DNA of 22,875 nt, taken from NCBI GenBank assembly GCA_964585225.1, contig CAZPCZ010000016.1:1-22875 (forward strand), in the 5' to 3' direction. The stretch comes from CAZPCZ01 sp964585225 (GTDB lineage Bacteria > Patescibacteriota > Patescibacteriia > JACPHY01). This document shows, piece by piece, positions 1-7,966 of the stretch. A model generated the notes under the pieces. It saw only the letters and a program-made list of their open reading frames with translations. It ran no database searches and was not told the DNA's origin. Position numbers and translations under genes: made by a program. Each line of letters opens with the position of its first letter. The first letter of the stretch is position 1.

Positions 1-2649
1 ATCATCCTCGAACTTCTCCAGACCATCGGCCGCGAGCGCAGGGCAATCTATGAAGCTGGAACCCGTCTGGCGCGGCCACTGGTAGCCGAGCAACCGCGCT
101 ACGGCGACGTGCAACGGCTGGTCTGCACCGGAAGGGTGGCCGTTGAACAGCCATTGCGTCGGGTCGCTGGAAAACGGCTTCGGCAATCCGTTCGGATATT
201 TCTCCGCCGCCACCTTCTGCCAATGTTCAACATCAAAAGGAATTTGGAGGAATGTGCCTACCGGCTTGTAGAGAGCAGGATTAACCTTATTGACCTCTTC
301 CGCAAAAGTCGTGGAGGTCGCGTAGCACCAGAGAGCAGTAAGCAATTCTGGATCCTTTAGCACTAGTGTGCCGCCGCTCTTCCCAAAGATCTCACCCAGA
401 TAGATTGTCGCCTTCGGATGGTTCATCTGCCGGATTCGAAGCCCACGACCGCCGAGCACATTGAAACCGTTCATCACCGAAGAGGGGAAATTGTGCGCAC
501 TTGGGAAAGTGCGGAGTAAGCCGTTACCTTCTTCCCACAATATGATATCTGTCCGCCCAGCGTAGAACTCATGTTCGTCCACGTTCTGGATAAGTGGTTC
601 CCATCGTGAGTGAAGCGATGGCAGTTGCCAGAAGGTCCTGATAAAGCGGTCTCCATCCCCAGTCGAAAGTCCTTCTACACAGGTCGCGTACTTGCAAAGG
701 AGTTGGCCTTCCCCAGTGTCTTCAAACGTTTGTACGCAGCGAGCGTTAGCAAGTTGCGCTATCTGGTTGGCGCTCTTGATTGCAGGGACGCCGTGGATGC
801 CCGAATGCGCGCTCAACCCGCAGAGCATTCTCGCTTTCGCCTCCTGATGCTTGTCAGAGCTAACATCTAGGCCCCTAAGGCAATCTGCATTTGATGGCGA
901 GCGATTGCTTGCAATGAAAAGTGCAGTCGTAGCGGCCCACCAATTCATGTCTTGAAAAGCATTCGGGCCGAGCGTTACCACGAATTGCCACGAAGTGCCC
1001 CTTAGCAACTGTTCTCGAAGTTTGTGATAGGTCGCCTGAAACAACCAATTCTGTGGCGTTACACTAGCACTTGTGCCCCCGGCTGAACAAAATGCAAGGC
1101 AGCGCTCTAGAAAACAGGTCGCCAAATCAGCCTTAGCGTCTTGGTGTGCAATTTCGCAGTACGTGTAAAGCACATCATCCTGCTTGCCGCGGCCGAGGTA
1201 CGGAACGTTGGTCGTTACCAGCGTAAAGCCCCGCGCCAAGATCTCGGCCGCTTGAGCGAGGCCACGGGCGGCAATTGCCAATTCATGGTCTGCTTCGTCT
1301 GCGGATTCGCTGGTGAGGGCCTGTTCGAGGAGAGGTTTGAGTTCGTGAAAGGCGGCCTCGAACATGTCACCGGCACGAGGGTTAATGAGGCTGCCGAGGG
1401 TCGGCGCCTTTTCGAACAGGTCGTACAATCGATCCATGCCCGCCCGCATGCGCCCGTCACGCCCAGCCAGTCGCAACCACTCCTCTTTGTCTAGGCCCAC
1501 CGAGAGTCCCGAGCAGGCGATCTTGAGTGGCGGCAGTGGAATAACTCGTTCCACGCACTTCCACGCTGCGAACGCCACGCCAAAGGCGGCGATCTGCGTG
1601 CATCGCGCGTCGATTTCCAGACCATGGAGGTTGTTCGCAATCACCGCCTTTGCGGCGTCCTCTTTGGAGAGTCCCTCTTCCTGCATCCGCAAATGGGCGA
1701 GGCATTCGAAGGCCGCAGTAAGGAAGTGGCCCGATCCACAGCAGGGGTCCAAGACAGTGATGTCCTTCGCCTTCACGGGCCAGCCGTCGAAGGTCCCTGC
1801 GGCCGGTTTCCAAGGACCCTTGCCGTCGTTCTCCCGAACAAACCGGAGATACTCCCACGCGTAGCCTGGAAAGGAGCAAGCCCGGCGCAGAGCATCCTCG
1901 TTTTCCGCCGACGTCGCCAGCTCCGGTTTCTGGCTCAGGACCTTCCCTGCGTGCCACGCGCCGAGCGTGTTGTGGAGGAGAAAGAGCACCATGTAGTGCT
2001 CCGTGAAGAGCTGCGTGACCGCCGAGATCTCGTCCGCGCCGATCTTGCGGCCCGACTTGTTGACCTCCTCCTTCTTCTCGGCCTGCCAGAACTGATAAGT
2101 CCAGCCGAGAGAGTCGTCGGCCGTGAAGATTGCGACCGGAAGGCTTAAAACCAACGCCTCGAGCGCCTGCCGCACCTCCAGAGGCAATAAGACTTCCAGC
2201 ACCGGGTCGTCGGGGCGGAAGATCTGCGGTAACATCCGCTGCGCGAACCGGGACGCGAGGTCCCAAGGATCTTGCCCGTTCGGGCGTGCGAGTTCCGCAC
2301 ACTCCTCGAGCGTCACCGAAAGCTGGTGCTCACCCTCCAACAACAGACCGTTCTCGGCGAGGAAGCGCGCGAAGAGCATCCGATGCCAGTGCTCGTACGC
2401 ACACTCGTGGACGAGGCGGACGATCTCCTGCGTTCCGCTGCGCGCATCCCGCGCGTCGCCCAACTGGCGACCGTGCGCGCGAAGCCGGTTCCGCAGCTCG
2501 CGCTCCGCCCTCGGCATCGTAGAATAGGGGTCGCGAAGGTGCACAGCCAGAGCTTCGACCGCCATCCGCGCACCCGCTTCAGCGGTGCGTCGGGCTGCAG
2601 CGATGGCCTTAGCCAGCTGGTTCCGCAGTTGTGTCGGAAGCGCGTTCAT
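1..2649 (-). CDS. pglX: PglX-like BREX adenine-specific DNA methyltransferase (C-terminus cut by window edge)
   Basis: PglX methylates host DNA (N6-adenine) so that the BREX system can tell self from phage. An uninterrupted frame of 883 codons runs from the ATG at 2649 to the left edge with no stop. BREX PglX proteins are usually near 1200 residues, so roughly the last quarter should be outside. SAM-binding motif I reads DPCCGSGHF at residues 301-309. The catalytic motif IV is NVPY at 481-484, followed by LGRGK, where NPPY is the textbook form. A GAGGAG ribosome site sits just upstream of the ATG, and the gene starts 7 bases after the brxC stop. The part below about 1200 is clearly poorer in GC than the N-terminal part. 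The family call rests on motifs plus the brxABC context. An Eco57I-type type IIG enzyme would be the alternative if that context were ignored. Confidence 0.88.
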   Translation of the reverse strand, partial: MNALPTQLRNQLAKAIAAARRTAEAGARMAVEALAVHLRDPYSTMPRAERELRNRLRAHGRQLGDARDARSGTQEIVRLVHECAYEHWHRMLFARFLAENGLLLEGEHQLSVTLEECAELARPNGQDPWDLASRFAQRMLPQIFRPDDPVLEVLLPLEVRQALEALVLSLPVAIFTADDSLGWTYQFWQAEKKEEVNKSGRKIGADEISAVTQLFTEHYMVLFLLHNTLGAWHAGKVLSQKPELATSAENEDALRRACSFPGYAWEYLRFVRENDGKGPWKPAAGTFDGWPVKAKDITVLDPCCGSGHFLTAAFECLAHLRMQEEGLSKEDAAKAVIANNLHGLEIDARCTQIAAFGVAFAAWKCVERVIPLPPLKIACSGLSVGLDKEEWLRLAGRDGRMRAGMDRLYDLFEKAPTLGSLINPRAGDMFEAAFHELKPLLEQALTSESADEADHELAIAARGLAQAAEILARGFTLVTTNVPYLGRGKQDDVLYTYCEIAHQDAKADLATCFLERCLAFCSAGGTSASVTPQNWLFQATYHKLREQLLRGTSWQFVVTLGPNAFQDMNWWAATTALFIASNRSPSNADCLRGLDVSSDKHQEAKARMLCGLSAHSGIHGVPAIKSANQIAQLANARCVQTFEDTGEGQLLCKYATCVEGLSTGDGDRFIRTFWQLPSLHSRWEPLIQNVDEHEFYAGRTDIILWEEGNGLLRTFPSAHNFPSSVMNGFNVLGGRGLRIRQMNHPKATIYLGEIFGKSGGTLVLKDPELLTALWCYATSTTFAEEVNKVNPALYKPVGTFLQIPFDVEHWQKVAAEKYPNGLPKPFSSDPTQWLFNGHPSGADQPLHVAVARLLGYQWPRQTGSSFIDCPALAADGLEKFEDD

Positions 2650-2656
2650 CGACTCC

Positions 2657-5600
2657 TCATCCCACTACGACCGGTCCCTTTTTGACCGCATCGAGAAGGG
2701 TCTTTTCCTGCGCCGCGATCCACGCTTTCACCTCTGCCTCCGTCTGGAGCGTCGCGGGCTGGAGCGCGACGCGCCGGGCCTCCGGCTTGAGGAGCCGGGC
2801 GGCCTCTTCGATCACACGCCGGACGCGCTCCGGAACTGCCGCGACCGCGTCCGCGCGCGCCGCGAGACTTTGCCGGTCGAGGGCCGTCAGCAGCTCCTCA
2901 TCCGTTCGGACGATGGGCGCGGTGGGCCTTCCGAGCCCGTGGCGTTCACGCAGGGCCGCCTGCTGTTCGGGAGTCACCGCCATCCAGGAGCGCTCACCGC
3001 CGAGCGTCTTCTCCGCATCGGTCCACGCGGCGAGCATCGCCTCATGCCTTGCCGCGACTTCGGCGCGCAGCTCGCCGGCCAGTCTCGCGATTAGCGGGGT
3101 GACGTGGTCGGCGTCGTCCAGCAGGCTGCGGTGCTCACAAATCGCTTCGATTTCCGGGCCCACCTCGCGCATGATCCCGAGGCCGGCCGCGTGGCCCGCA
3201 AGGTTCTCCGACCGATCCCAGAGAGAACGCCGCGTCGCCGCTCTCTCGCTCAGCTTCTTCCACCGGGTGATTGCTGTCCCAACCTCCTTCCGCTTTTCGC
3301 AGAAAGCGGCCAGCTGCTCCGGACCGGCGAGCGAGCGAAGGGCGTCCAGGAAGGCGGTGTCAGGACGAGAAGGCATCGGAGCGTCGCCACCCGCCGCGTT
3401 GGCCAGCTCAGTCAGCCGATCCAGGAAGATCGCGGCCTTGGCTTCTTCCTCGCCGCTCTTCACCGGAATGTCGAGCTGGCCATAGAGTCCCCGGACAGTC
3501 AGCCGCTGCTGGACCGTGAGCACGACCCGTTCCGGCCGGAACTCCGCGCTCGCGATCCGATTCTGATCCAGGTGGCCCGGAGCGAGGAGCTGGCCGTTGG
3601 CCGTTGCCCGCGCGACCCCCGCCCGGTGCAGGGCGATGAGAGTCGCGTCGATGGCGTCCTGCGACCATCCGTAGGGAGCGGCCTTTAACGTGGTCCGGAT
3701 TTTCGTTCCCGAGCTTCCGCTCCCCATAATCGCGATGACTTCCTTGGCGACTGGATGCTCGGCCGTCGGGCGCGTCCAGTCTACGACCTTGAACGGCTCA
3801 TCGGACCCATCCTTCGCGCGCTTGAGCGCCGGCTCCCACGCGGCGTGGTCCGCCTCCGGGAAGCGGGGAAAGAGCCGGCTGATGGAGGCGTTCGCTGCCG
3901 TCGTGAGCTTCTCCTGGAGGTCCGCCCCGAAGACCTCGCTGCCGCCGCCCTGATAGACCTTCGCCGACCGGACGATCTCGCGCACGATCTCATCGCGCGA
4001 CGTTTCCGCCGCTCGCCGGCGGCTCTCCATGCTGGCGCGGGCCTCTTTTCCCTCGTTGCCCGTTGGAGCACCCTTGAGATCGATCACCTTCTGACAAGCC
4101 TCCGCCTCCACGATTCTCGTGCGAAGCTCGTCCGCCGACTTCTTGGGGAGAAAGACGTGAATGAGGGGATCATCCTGTCCTCGCCGTCTGGCGTCGGCGA
4201 GGACCTCGTTCTGTCCGATCGACCAGTTGTCCCGAAGCCAGGGCGTGATGCTGTCCGCCGCCGGCGGAGGATCCTGAAGACCCACATGCAACTTGAGTTT
4301 GCGACTCACCTTGGAGGCTCCATGCAGGAGCTTGACCTCGGATACGATTTGCTGCACTGCGGCGGAGAAGAGGTCGTCGCGCCGCGCAGCGATCTCCACT
4401 TCGTTTTGGCCAACCGCCGCAGCCTTCTCGCGGAACGCCCGGTCCCACTCGGCGCCTTCCGTCGTCTGGAGACGATACTCATCGCCCACGCGCATGAGCG
4501 TGCCGGCCTCGACGAGGGCCTCCAGGGTTTTCTCCGCTTCCTTTCGAAGCGGTCCAGTATCGGACGTGAGGTCGTCTACCAGGAGGTCGGCGATCATGGC
4601 AGCCGTCGATCGCACGCCCGGATCGGCGGCCGACTCTCTCGGCAACTTGCCGATCAGGAAGACCAGGGCACACAACCGCCTGCGTAGCTTCCCCTTTGGA
4701 GTTCCGTCGTCCAACTGCTGGATACGGGTGCTCAGCTCGTTGAGGAGGACCCCCGTATTCACCAGGTCCGGCGCTATCGCGTCGTACAGCGCGTCCGCCG
4801 GGATCGCGCCGCCGACATCGCGGTCCGCAATCTTCAGGAGCGCGTCATGGAGGATGCGCAGCTGCGAGCGCAGCTGGCTGTGGGTGCCGGCGGCGTCCAC
4901 GGCACGGAAGCACTCTTCCCAGAATCGACGACGGCTGGGGAGAAGGGGATAGTCCGCCAGGATCGTCTGCTGATCTTCGTTCCGCGGCGCGATCTTCGAA
5001 CCACGGAGGTGCTTTGAAATCTCGCCGGCGTTCTCTTCGAGGCACCCCATGATCTTCTTCGTGCCGCTGGGCTTCTTGCCGAGGAGCACCTTGCGCGTGA
5101 CAGCCTCGACATCTGCGTCAGTCAGCTGAACGGTCACTCGAAAGCGATCGCGCATCTTCTGGAGGAGCGGCGTATTCGCGGATAGCGCCGACTGGCCGGA
5201 GCCGACGAGGAGCACCCGGCTGTCCATCTGTGCTTGGATTGCCTCGGCGAGTTCCGTGATCGCGACCGCGCGATCGATTGAATCGCCGATGTACTGCTGA
5301 ACTTCGTCGAGGACGAGAATCGTGAGGGGGAGCTTGCCCGAAGCTCCGCCCAGCGCCTTCCGTGCCGCGTCGAGGAACTGTGTCGTCGTGAGATCGGTGG
5401 TCTGCGGCGGGAACTGCGCCCGGATAGCCTGCCGCGCCTCTCGCTCGTCGCGCCCCAGTCCGGCGTCCCTCTTCAACAGCGCGCGGGCGATGAGCGGGCT
5501 CACGTAGAGGTTGTTCAGCTCGCCAAGCCACGTCTTCCCGGCCGCTTCTACTTCCTTCCGGACGCCTTCGAGGTGCCCGTTCTCCCGCAGCCAGAAGCAG

Positions 5601-6112
5601 AACATCGCCTGCGGGTATTGCTCCGGAAGCTCGCACGCGCGCAAAATGATCGACAACACCGTGCAGCGAACAAAATCGCCGCTCCCTGCGGGCAGGGTTC
5701 CCGCGGCGGCGAGCGTGCGCACACCGGCGCGAGTCGCAAGCGTATCCAGTTCCCGCAGAGACGCTACGACTTCGTCAGGCAGGCTTCGCACCAGCGAACG
5801 CGCGGTGGCGCCGTCGGGGAATGGCGTGTCCGCCCACAAGTGACCGAGCATCTTGAGAAGGTGCGACTTGCCGCTGCCGAAGAAGCCGCTCACCCACACG
5901 GCGTCCTGACGGGGCGTGCCGTACCGTTGCAGGAAGCCGCTCAGCACCCGCTTGAGCGCGCGTCCGTACTCGCCGTCGCACACGAACGATTCGAGTTCCT
6001 GCCGCAGCTCGGCGATAGCCTCGGCGGACCGATCCCCTGAAATGCGGGCCTGCCCTCTGTTGGCCAGGTCCACCTTTCGTGGGTCGCGCTCCAGGGTCTC
6101 GTAAATCTTCAC
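2657..6112 (-). CDS. brxC: BrxC, P-loop ATPase of the BREX phage-exclusion system
   Basis: BrxC is the large AAA-like ATPase of BREX (called PglY in type 2 systems). It is needed for defence and probably acts in a complex with BrxB, PglX and PglZ. From the GTG at 6112 the protein is 1151 residues, close to the usual length of about 1200. The N-terminus (KIYETLERDPRKVDLANRG) is BrxC-like. Walker A is GFFGSGKS at 76-83 and Walker B ends in LVLDE at 266-270. I prefer the GTG start because it overlaps the brxB stop (GTGA) and has GGGAGGAA just upstream. The frame stays open 17 codons further, to an ATG at 6163, but that would overlap brxB more deeply. No frameshift is visible. The pglX start follows closely, so translation is probably coupled along the operon. 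Confidence 0.9.
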   Translation of the reverse strand: MKIYETLERDPRKVDLANRGQARISGDRSAEAIAELRQELESFVCDGEYGRALKRVLSGFLQRYGTPRQDAVWVSGFFGSGKSHLLKMLGHLWADTPFPDGATARSLVRSLPDEVVASLRELDTLATRAGVRTLAAAGTLPAGSGDFVRCTVLSIILRACELPEQYPQAMFCFWLRENGHLEGVRKEVEAAGKTWLGELNNLYVSPLIARALLKRDAGLGRDEREARQAIRAQFPPQTTDLTTTQFLDAARKALGGASGKLPLTILVLDEVQQYIGDSIDRAVAITELAEAIQAQMDSRVLLVGSGQSALSANTPLLQKMRDRFRVTVQLTDADVEAVTRKVLLGKKPSGTKKIMGCLEENAGEISKHLRGSKIAPRNEDQQTILADYPLLPSRRRFWEECFRAVDAAGTHSQLRSQLRILHDALLKIADRDVGGAIPADALYDAIAPDLVNTGVLLNELSTRIQQLDDGTPKGKLRRRLCALVFLIGKLPRESAADPGVRSTAAMIADLLVDDLTSDTGPLRKEAEKTLEALVEAGTLMRVGDEYRLQTTEGAEWDRAFREKAAAVGQNEVEIAARRDDLFSAAVQQIVSEVKLLHGASKVSRKLKLHVGLQDPPPAADSITPWLRDNWSIGQNEVLADARRRGQDDPLIHVFLPKKSADELRTRIVEAEACQKVIDLKGAPTGNEGKEARASMESRRRAAETSRDEIVREIVRSAKVYQGGGSEVFGADLQEKLTTAANASISRLFPRFPEADHAAWEPALKRAKDGSDEPFKVVDWTRPTAEHPVAKEVIAIMGSGSSGTKIRTTLKAAPYGWSQDAIDATLIALHRAGVARATANGQLLAPGHLDQNRIASAEFRPERVVLTVQQRLTVRGLYGQLDIPVKSGEEEAKAAIFLDRLTELANAAGGDAPMPSRPDTAFLDALRSLAGPEQLAAFCEKRKEVGTAITRWKKLSERAATRRSLWDRSENLAGHAAGLGIMREVGPEIEAICEHRSLLDDADHVTPLIARLAGELRAEVAARHEAMLAAWTDAEKTLGGERSWMAVTPEQQAALRERHGLGRPTAPIVRTDEELLTALDRQSLAARADAVAAVPERVRRVIEEAARLLKPEARRVALQPATLQTEAEVKAWIAAQEKTLLDAVKKGPVVVG

Positions 6113-6666
6113 GCGGTTCCTCCCACGCCGTGCAGAGTGATGCAATTGGCGAGATAGTTCCATCCGTCACGGGCGTCCAGCAGGCGATAGTTCCCGCCCT
6201 CTTTCGTTCCCGGGAAGAACACCACCAGGCGACCCCGAATCTCGGATTCGATATCGCGGATGAGCTCCGACGTTCGCATGAAGCCGTAGAGCGAGGCCAC
6301 GCCGTACATGGCCACGACCGTTTGGGCATCCGCAGCGCGGAGAACCTGGCGTGCACGGCTGACCACGTGTGGCTTGAAGTCGCCCTCGAGCTTCAGGGTC
6401 AGGTCTTCGGGGGATTCGAAGTAGGCGTCGCGGTATTCGTCGGCCGCCATCCATTCGGCAAACCAGCGCGTGCAGTCCAGTGAGACCCACTTCTTGCCCG
6501 CCGAACCCGTCCGCTGCTCGAACTCGCCTAACCGCGCCCGCAGGGTCCGCTCAAGCTCCTTCTCGTAGACGACGACCATGACCCTCTGCGAGCCGGCCAC
6601 GGTCTGAGGCCATGGCGCGGAGATGTGGCGCTCGTAGATCGTGGCTAATTCCTCGATCTTGCCCAT
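6109..6666 (-). CDS. brxB: BrxB (DUF1788-type BREX protein)
   Basis: BrxB is a small core protein of several BREX types. Its biochemical role is not settled, but it is required with BrxC and PglX. The 185-residue product begins MGKIEELATIYERHI and carries family-like blocks: VAGSQRVMVVVYEKELERTL near the start and RGRLVVFFPG followed by NYRLLDARDGWNYLA near the end. The frame stays open upstream into brxA, but the ATG at 6666 is the sensible start because it sits right after the brxA stop (TGA at 6670-6668). The gene ends in a GTGA overlap with brxC. Length and gene order are normal for brxB. Confidence 0.88.
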   Translation of the reverse strand: MGKIEELATIYERHISAPWPQTVAGSQRVMVVVYEKELERTLRARLGEFEQRTGSAGKKWVSLDCTRWFAEWMAADEYRDAYFESPEDLTLKLEGDFKPHVVSRARQVLRAADAQTVVAMYGVASLYGFMRTSELIRDIESEIRGRLVVFFPGTKEGGNYRLLDARDGWNYLANCITLHGVGGTA

Positions 6667-6667
6667 A

Positions 6668-7432
6668 TCAAGCCCCCACAGCCTTCGGGTCGATCTGGAC
6701 GACATCTCCCGCAACGCTCGCCTTGATGAGGCCGAGCTGCTTCGCCTGGAGTGCGGCGTCACGAAGCGTGTGCTTCGGCCCGTCGAAGATGGAACACCAA
6801 AATGAGGAAAGGAGGTCGTCGCCCACGCGCCCCTCCAGCGATCCGAGCCAGAGCGCGAAGGCAACAGCGCCCGGCGTGGCGGCGACGACCGCCCGCTTCT
6901 TCCGAACGCGGCCCACGAGGTGGCCGGACTGCGTCCATGAGCTGGCGGCGTTGCGCGCGACCTTGTCGAGGATCGCATCGTTCAGTCGGGCCTCGACATG
7001 GCTCCGGATCGACGTAAGGAACTCATTCCGCACGAGTTCCTCGCCGGTTCGCAGTCCGAGAATCATCTGCGCGGTCGCTCGAAGAAGCGGATCGCGGGCG
7101 AGTGCGCAGAGGAGGGCGATGCGGGGGCGGCCTGGTGGGTCGGCCGCCCAAACGCGCCGCATGGCGCGGAAGAGAGGCACCCGGTTGTCCAGGGCATAGA
7201 GTTCGCCGAGCCGTTGATTCGTGAGTCGTCGGTTGGATGCGGTGTCCTTGGCCAGTTCGTTTCGGTCGATGATCGCGCTGGCGAAGTCGTCACGCGTCGC
7301 CTGATCGTCGGGCACCGCCGCAAGAAGGCTCCCCAGTTCGCTTAACATGATCGTTCGACTGGTGTGGGTCCCGCGATCACCAAAGCGGAATCCGGCACCA
7401 GTCAGCGAGCGGATGTCGCCAAGGATTTTCGT
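6668..7432 (-). CDS. brxA: BrxA-like first gene of the BREX operon, apparently with a non-ATG start
   Basis: BrxA is a small BREX protein; a DNA-binding helical fold is known for some members. The conserved frame gives about 254 residues if read from 7432. It contains GFRFGDRGTHTSRTIMLSEL and later SSWTQSGHLVGRVRK, blocks I associate with BrxA relatives next to BrxB. The first ATG is at 7348, which would remove GFRFGDRGTHTSRTI. The frame opens upstream of that, beyond codon 7432, with no ATG, GTG or TTG. A strong AGGAG site at 7443-7439 lies 6 nt before an ACG codon (7432-7430), in phase with the homologous N-terminus. The operon promoter starts transcription only about 15 nt before that codon. 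I therefore infer an ACG start, a mutated ATG or a sequencing error. The certain minimal product is 6668-7348. Confidence 0.75.
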   Translation of the reverse strand, partial: TKILGDIRSLTGAGFRFGDRGTHTSRTIMLSELGSLLAAVPDDQATRDDFASAIIDRNELAKDTASNRRLTNQRLGELYALDNRVPLFRAMRRVWAADPPGRPRIALLCALARDPLLRATAQMILGLRTGEELVRNEFLTSIRSHVEARLNDAILDKVARNAASSWTQSGHLVGRVRKKRAVVAATPGAVAFALWLGSLEGRVGDDLLSSFWCSIFDGPKHTLRDAALQAKQLGLIKASVAGDVVQIDPKAVGA

Positions 7433-7443
7433 AGGTCTCTCCT
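7430..7443 (-). promoter_or_regulatory. brxA ribosome binding site followed by an ACG codon
   Basis: AGGAG (7443-7439), within the longer purine run GAGAGGAGAGA, precedes an ACG codon at 7432-7430 with a 6-nt spacer. No ATG, GTG or TTG lies in the conserved frame here. This site decides between the long (7432) and short (7348) brxA product. Confidence 0.6.
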
Positions 7444-7453
7444 CTCAATGAGG

Positions 7454-7482
7454 ATATTACGCAGCTATCGTCGCGTTGTCAA
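7454..7482 (-). promoter_or_regulatory. sigma70 promoter of the BREX operon
   Basis: On the minus strand TTGACA (7482-7477) is followed after exactly 17 nt by TAATAT (7459-7454). Five or six of six bases match the consensus in each box and the spacing is optimal. Transcription would begin near 7447, only a few bases before the AGGAG ribosome site of brxA, leaving a very short leader. Confidence 0.8.
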
Positions 7483-7498
7483 GTGCAATCGAATTTTA

Positions 7499-7516
7499 GC
7501 CGGCAAACTTGCCGGC
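7499..7516. promoter_or_regulatory. GCCGGC-type inverted repeat between the divergent brx and hip operons
   Basis: GCCGGCAA (7499-7506) and TTGCCGGC (7509-7516) are perfect inverted arms around a 2-nt centre. Each arm holds the palindrome GCCGGC, and the two palindromes are spaced 12 bp apart. It lies about 17 bp upstream of the brx -35 box, in an AT-richer spacer. This looks like an operator for a dimeric regulator, HipB or an unknown BREX regulator. Confidence 0.5.
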
Positions 7517-7562
7517 CAATATGATAGAATCATGTTGCGAGCTCTCAATATATAGCTATTGA

Positions 7563-7590
7563 CTTAACGGGTATTATTAGATACGTTAAG
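7563..7590. promoter_or_regulatory. Inverted repeat upstream of hipB, probable autoregulatory operator
   Basis: CTTAACG (7563-7569) is mirrored by CGTTAAG (7584-7590). A further TAT/ATA match lies inside the arms. The repeat overlaps a TTGACT (7559-7564) that could be a -35 box with a poor -10 (TACGTT) 17 nt on. It ends 8 nt before the hipB ATG. HipB proteins repress their own operons by binding such repeats, so this is the best operator candidate. The sequence differs from the E. coli HipB site. Confidence 0.5.
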
Positions 7591-7597
7591 CCATGTA

Positions 7598-7966
7598 ATG
7601 GGTATAAATAGAAACGATAATCCTGAGCTGCACTCGAAATCCCCTATCCCTGTGATGCGGGCGCTTCGCAAGTTGGGGCACGACATCAGAGATGCTCGAC
7701 GTCGCCGACGAGTACCAGTCGAGATAATGGCCGAACGAGCCTCGATCAGCCGCAAGACTCTCAACAAGGTTGAGAAAGGGGACTCTGGAGTCTCTCTGGG
7801 CACTTACGCAACTGTGCTGTTCGTCTTGGGCATGGTTGATCGACTTGCCGACTTGGCTGATCCCAAGAACGATACTGTCGGCATGATGCTCGAAGAGGAG
7901 CGGCTGCCGCAGCGCATCCGGCGGGCGCGAATGGACAGCGACCGGGAGCAGTCGGGTAGGAAGTGA
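7598..7966 (+). CDS. hipB: HipB-like XRE-family antitoxin/repressor
   Basis: The 122-residue protein is a Xre-type helix-turn-helix regulator. It should bind and neutralise the HipA kinase encoded next to it and repress the operon. The HTH spans about residues 20-75: ALRKLGHDIRDARRRRRV, then MAERASISRKTLNKVEKG and a third helix with YATVLFVLGM. The ATG at 7598 has no clear Shine-Dalgarno site. A methionine at residue 20 (VMRALRKLG) is an alternative start nearer the usual length of HipB proteins. The stop overlaps the hipA start (GTGATG), the usual translational coupling of this toxin-antitoxin type. An inverted repeat just upstream is a likely autoregulatory operator. Confidence 0.85.
   Translation: MGINRNDNPELHSKSPIPVMRALRKLGHDIRDARRRRRVPVEIMAERASISRKTLNKVEKGDSGVSLGTYATVLFVLGMVDRLADLADPKNDTVGMMLEEERLPQRIRRARMDSDREQSGRK

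Noticed and set aside
1457..2302. Minus-strand open frame of 281 codons
   Set aside because: It is out of phase with the uninterrupted pglX frame that carries the methyltransferase motifs.
2631..3485. Long open frame on the plus strand (284 codons)
   Set aside because: It lies opposite brxC, which has clear motifs. Its Ser/Arg/Ala-rich composition is the usual shadow of a high-GC gene.
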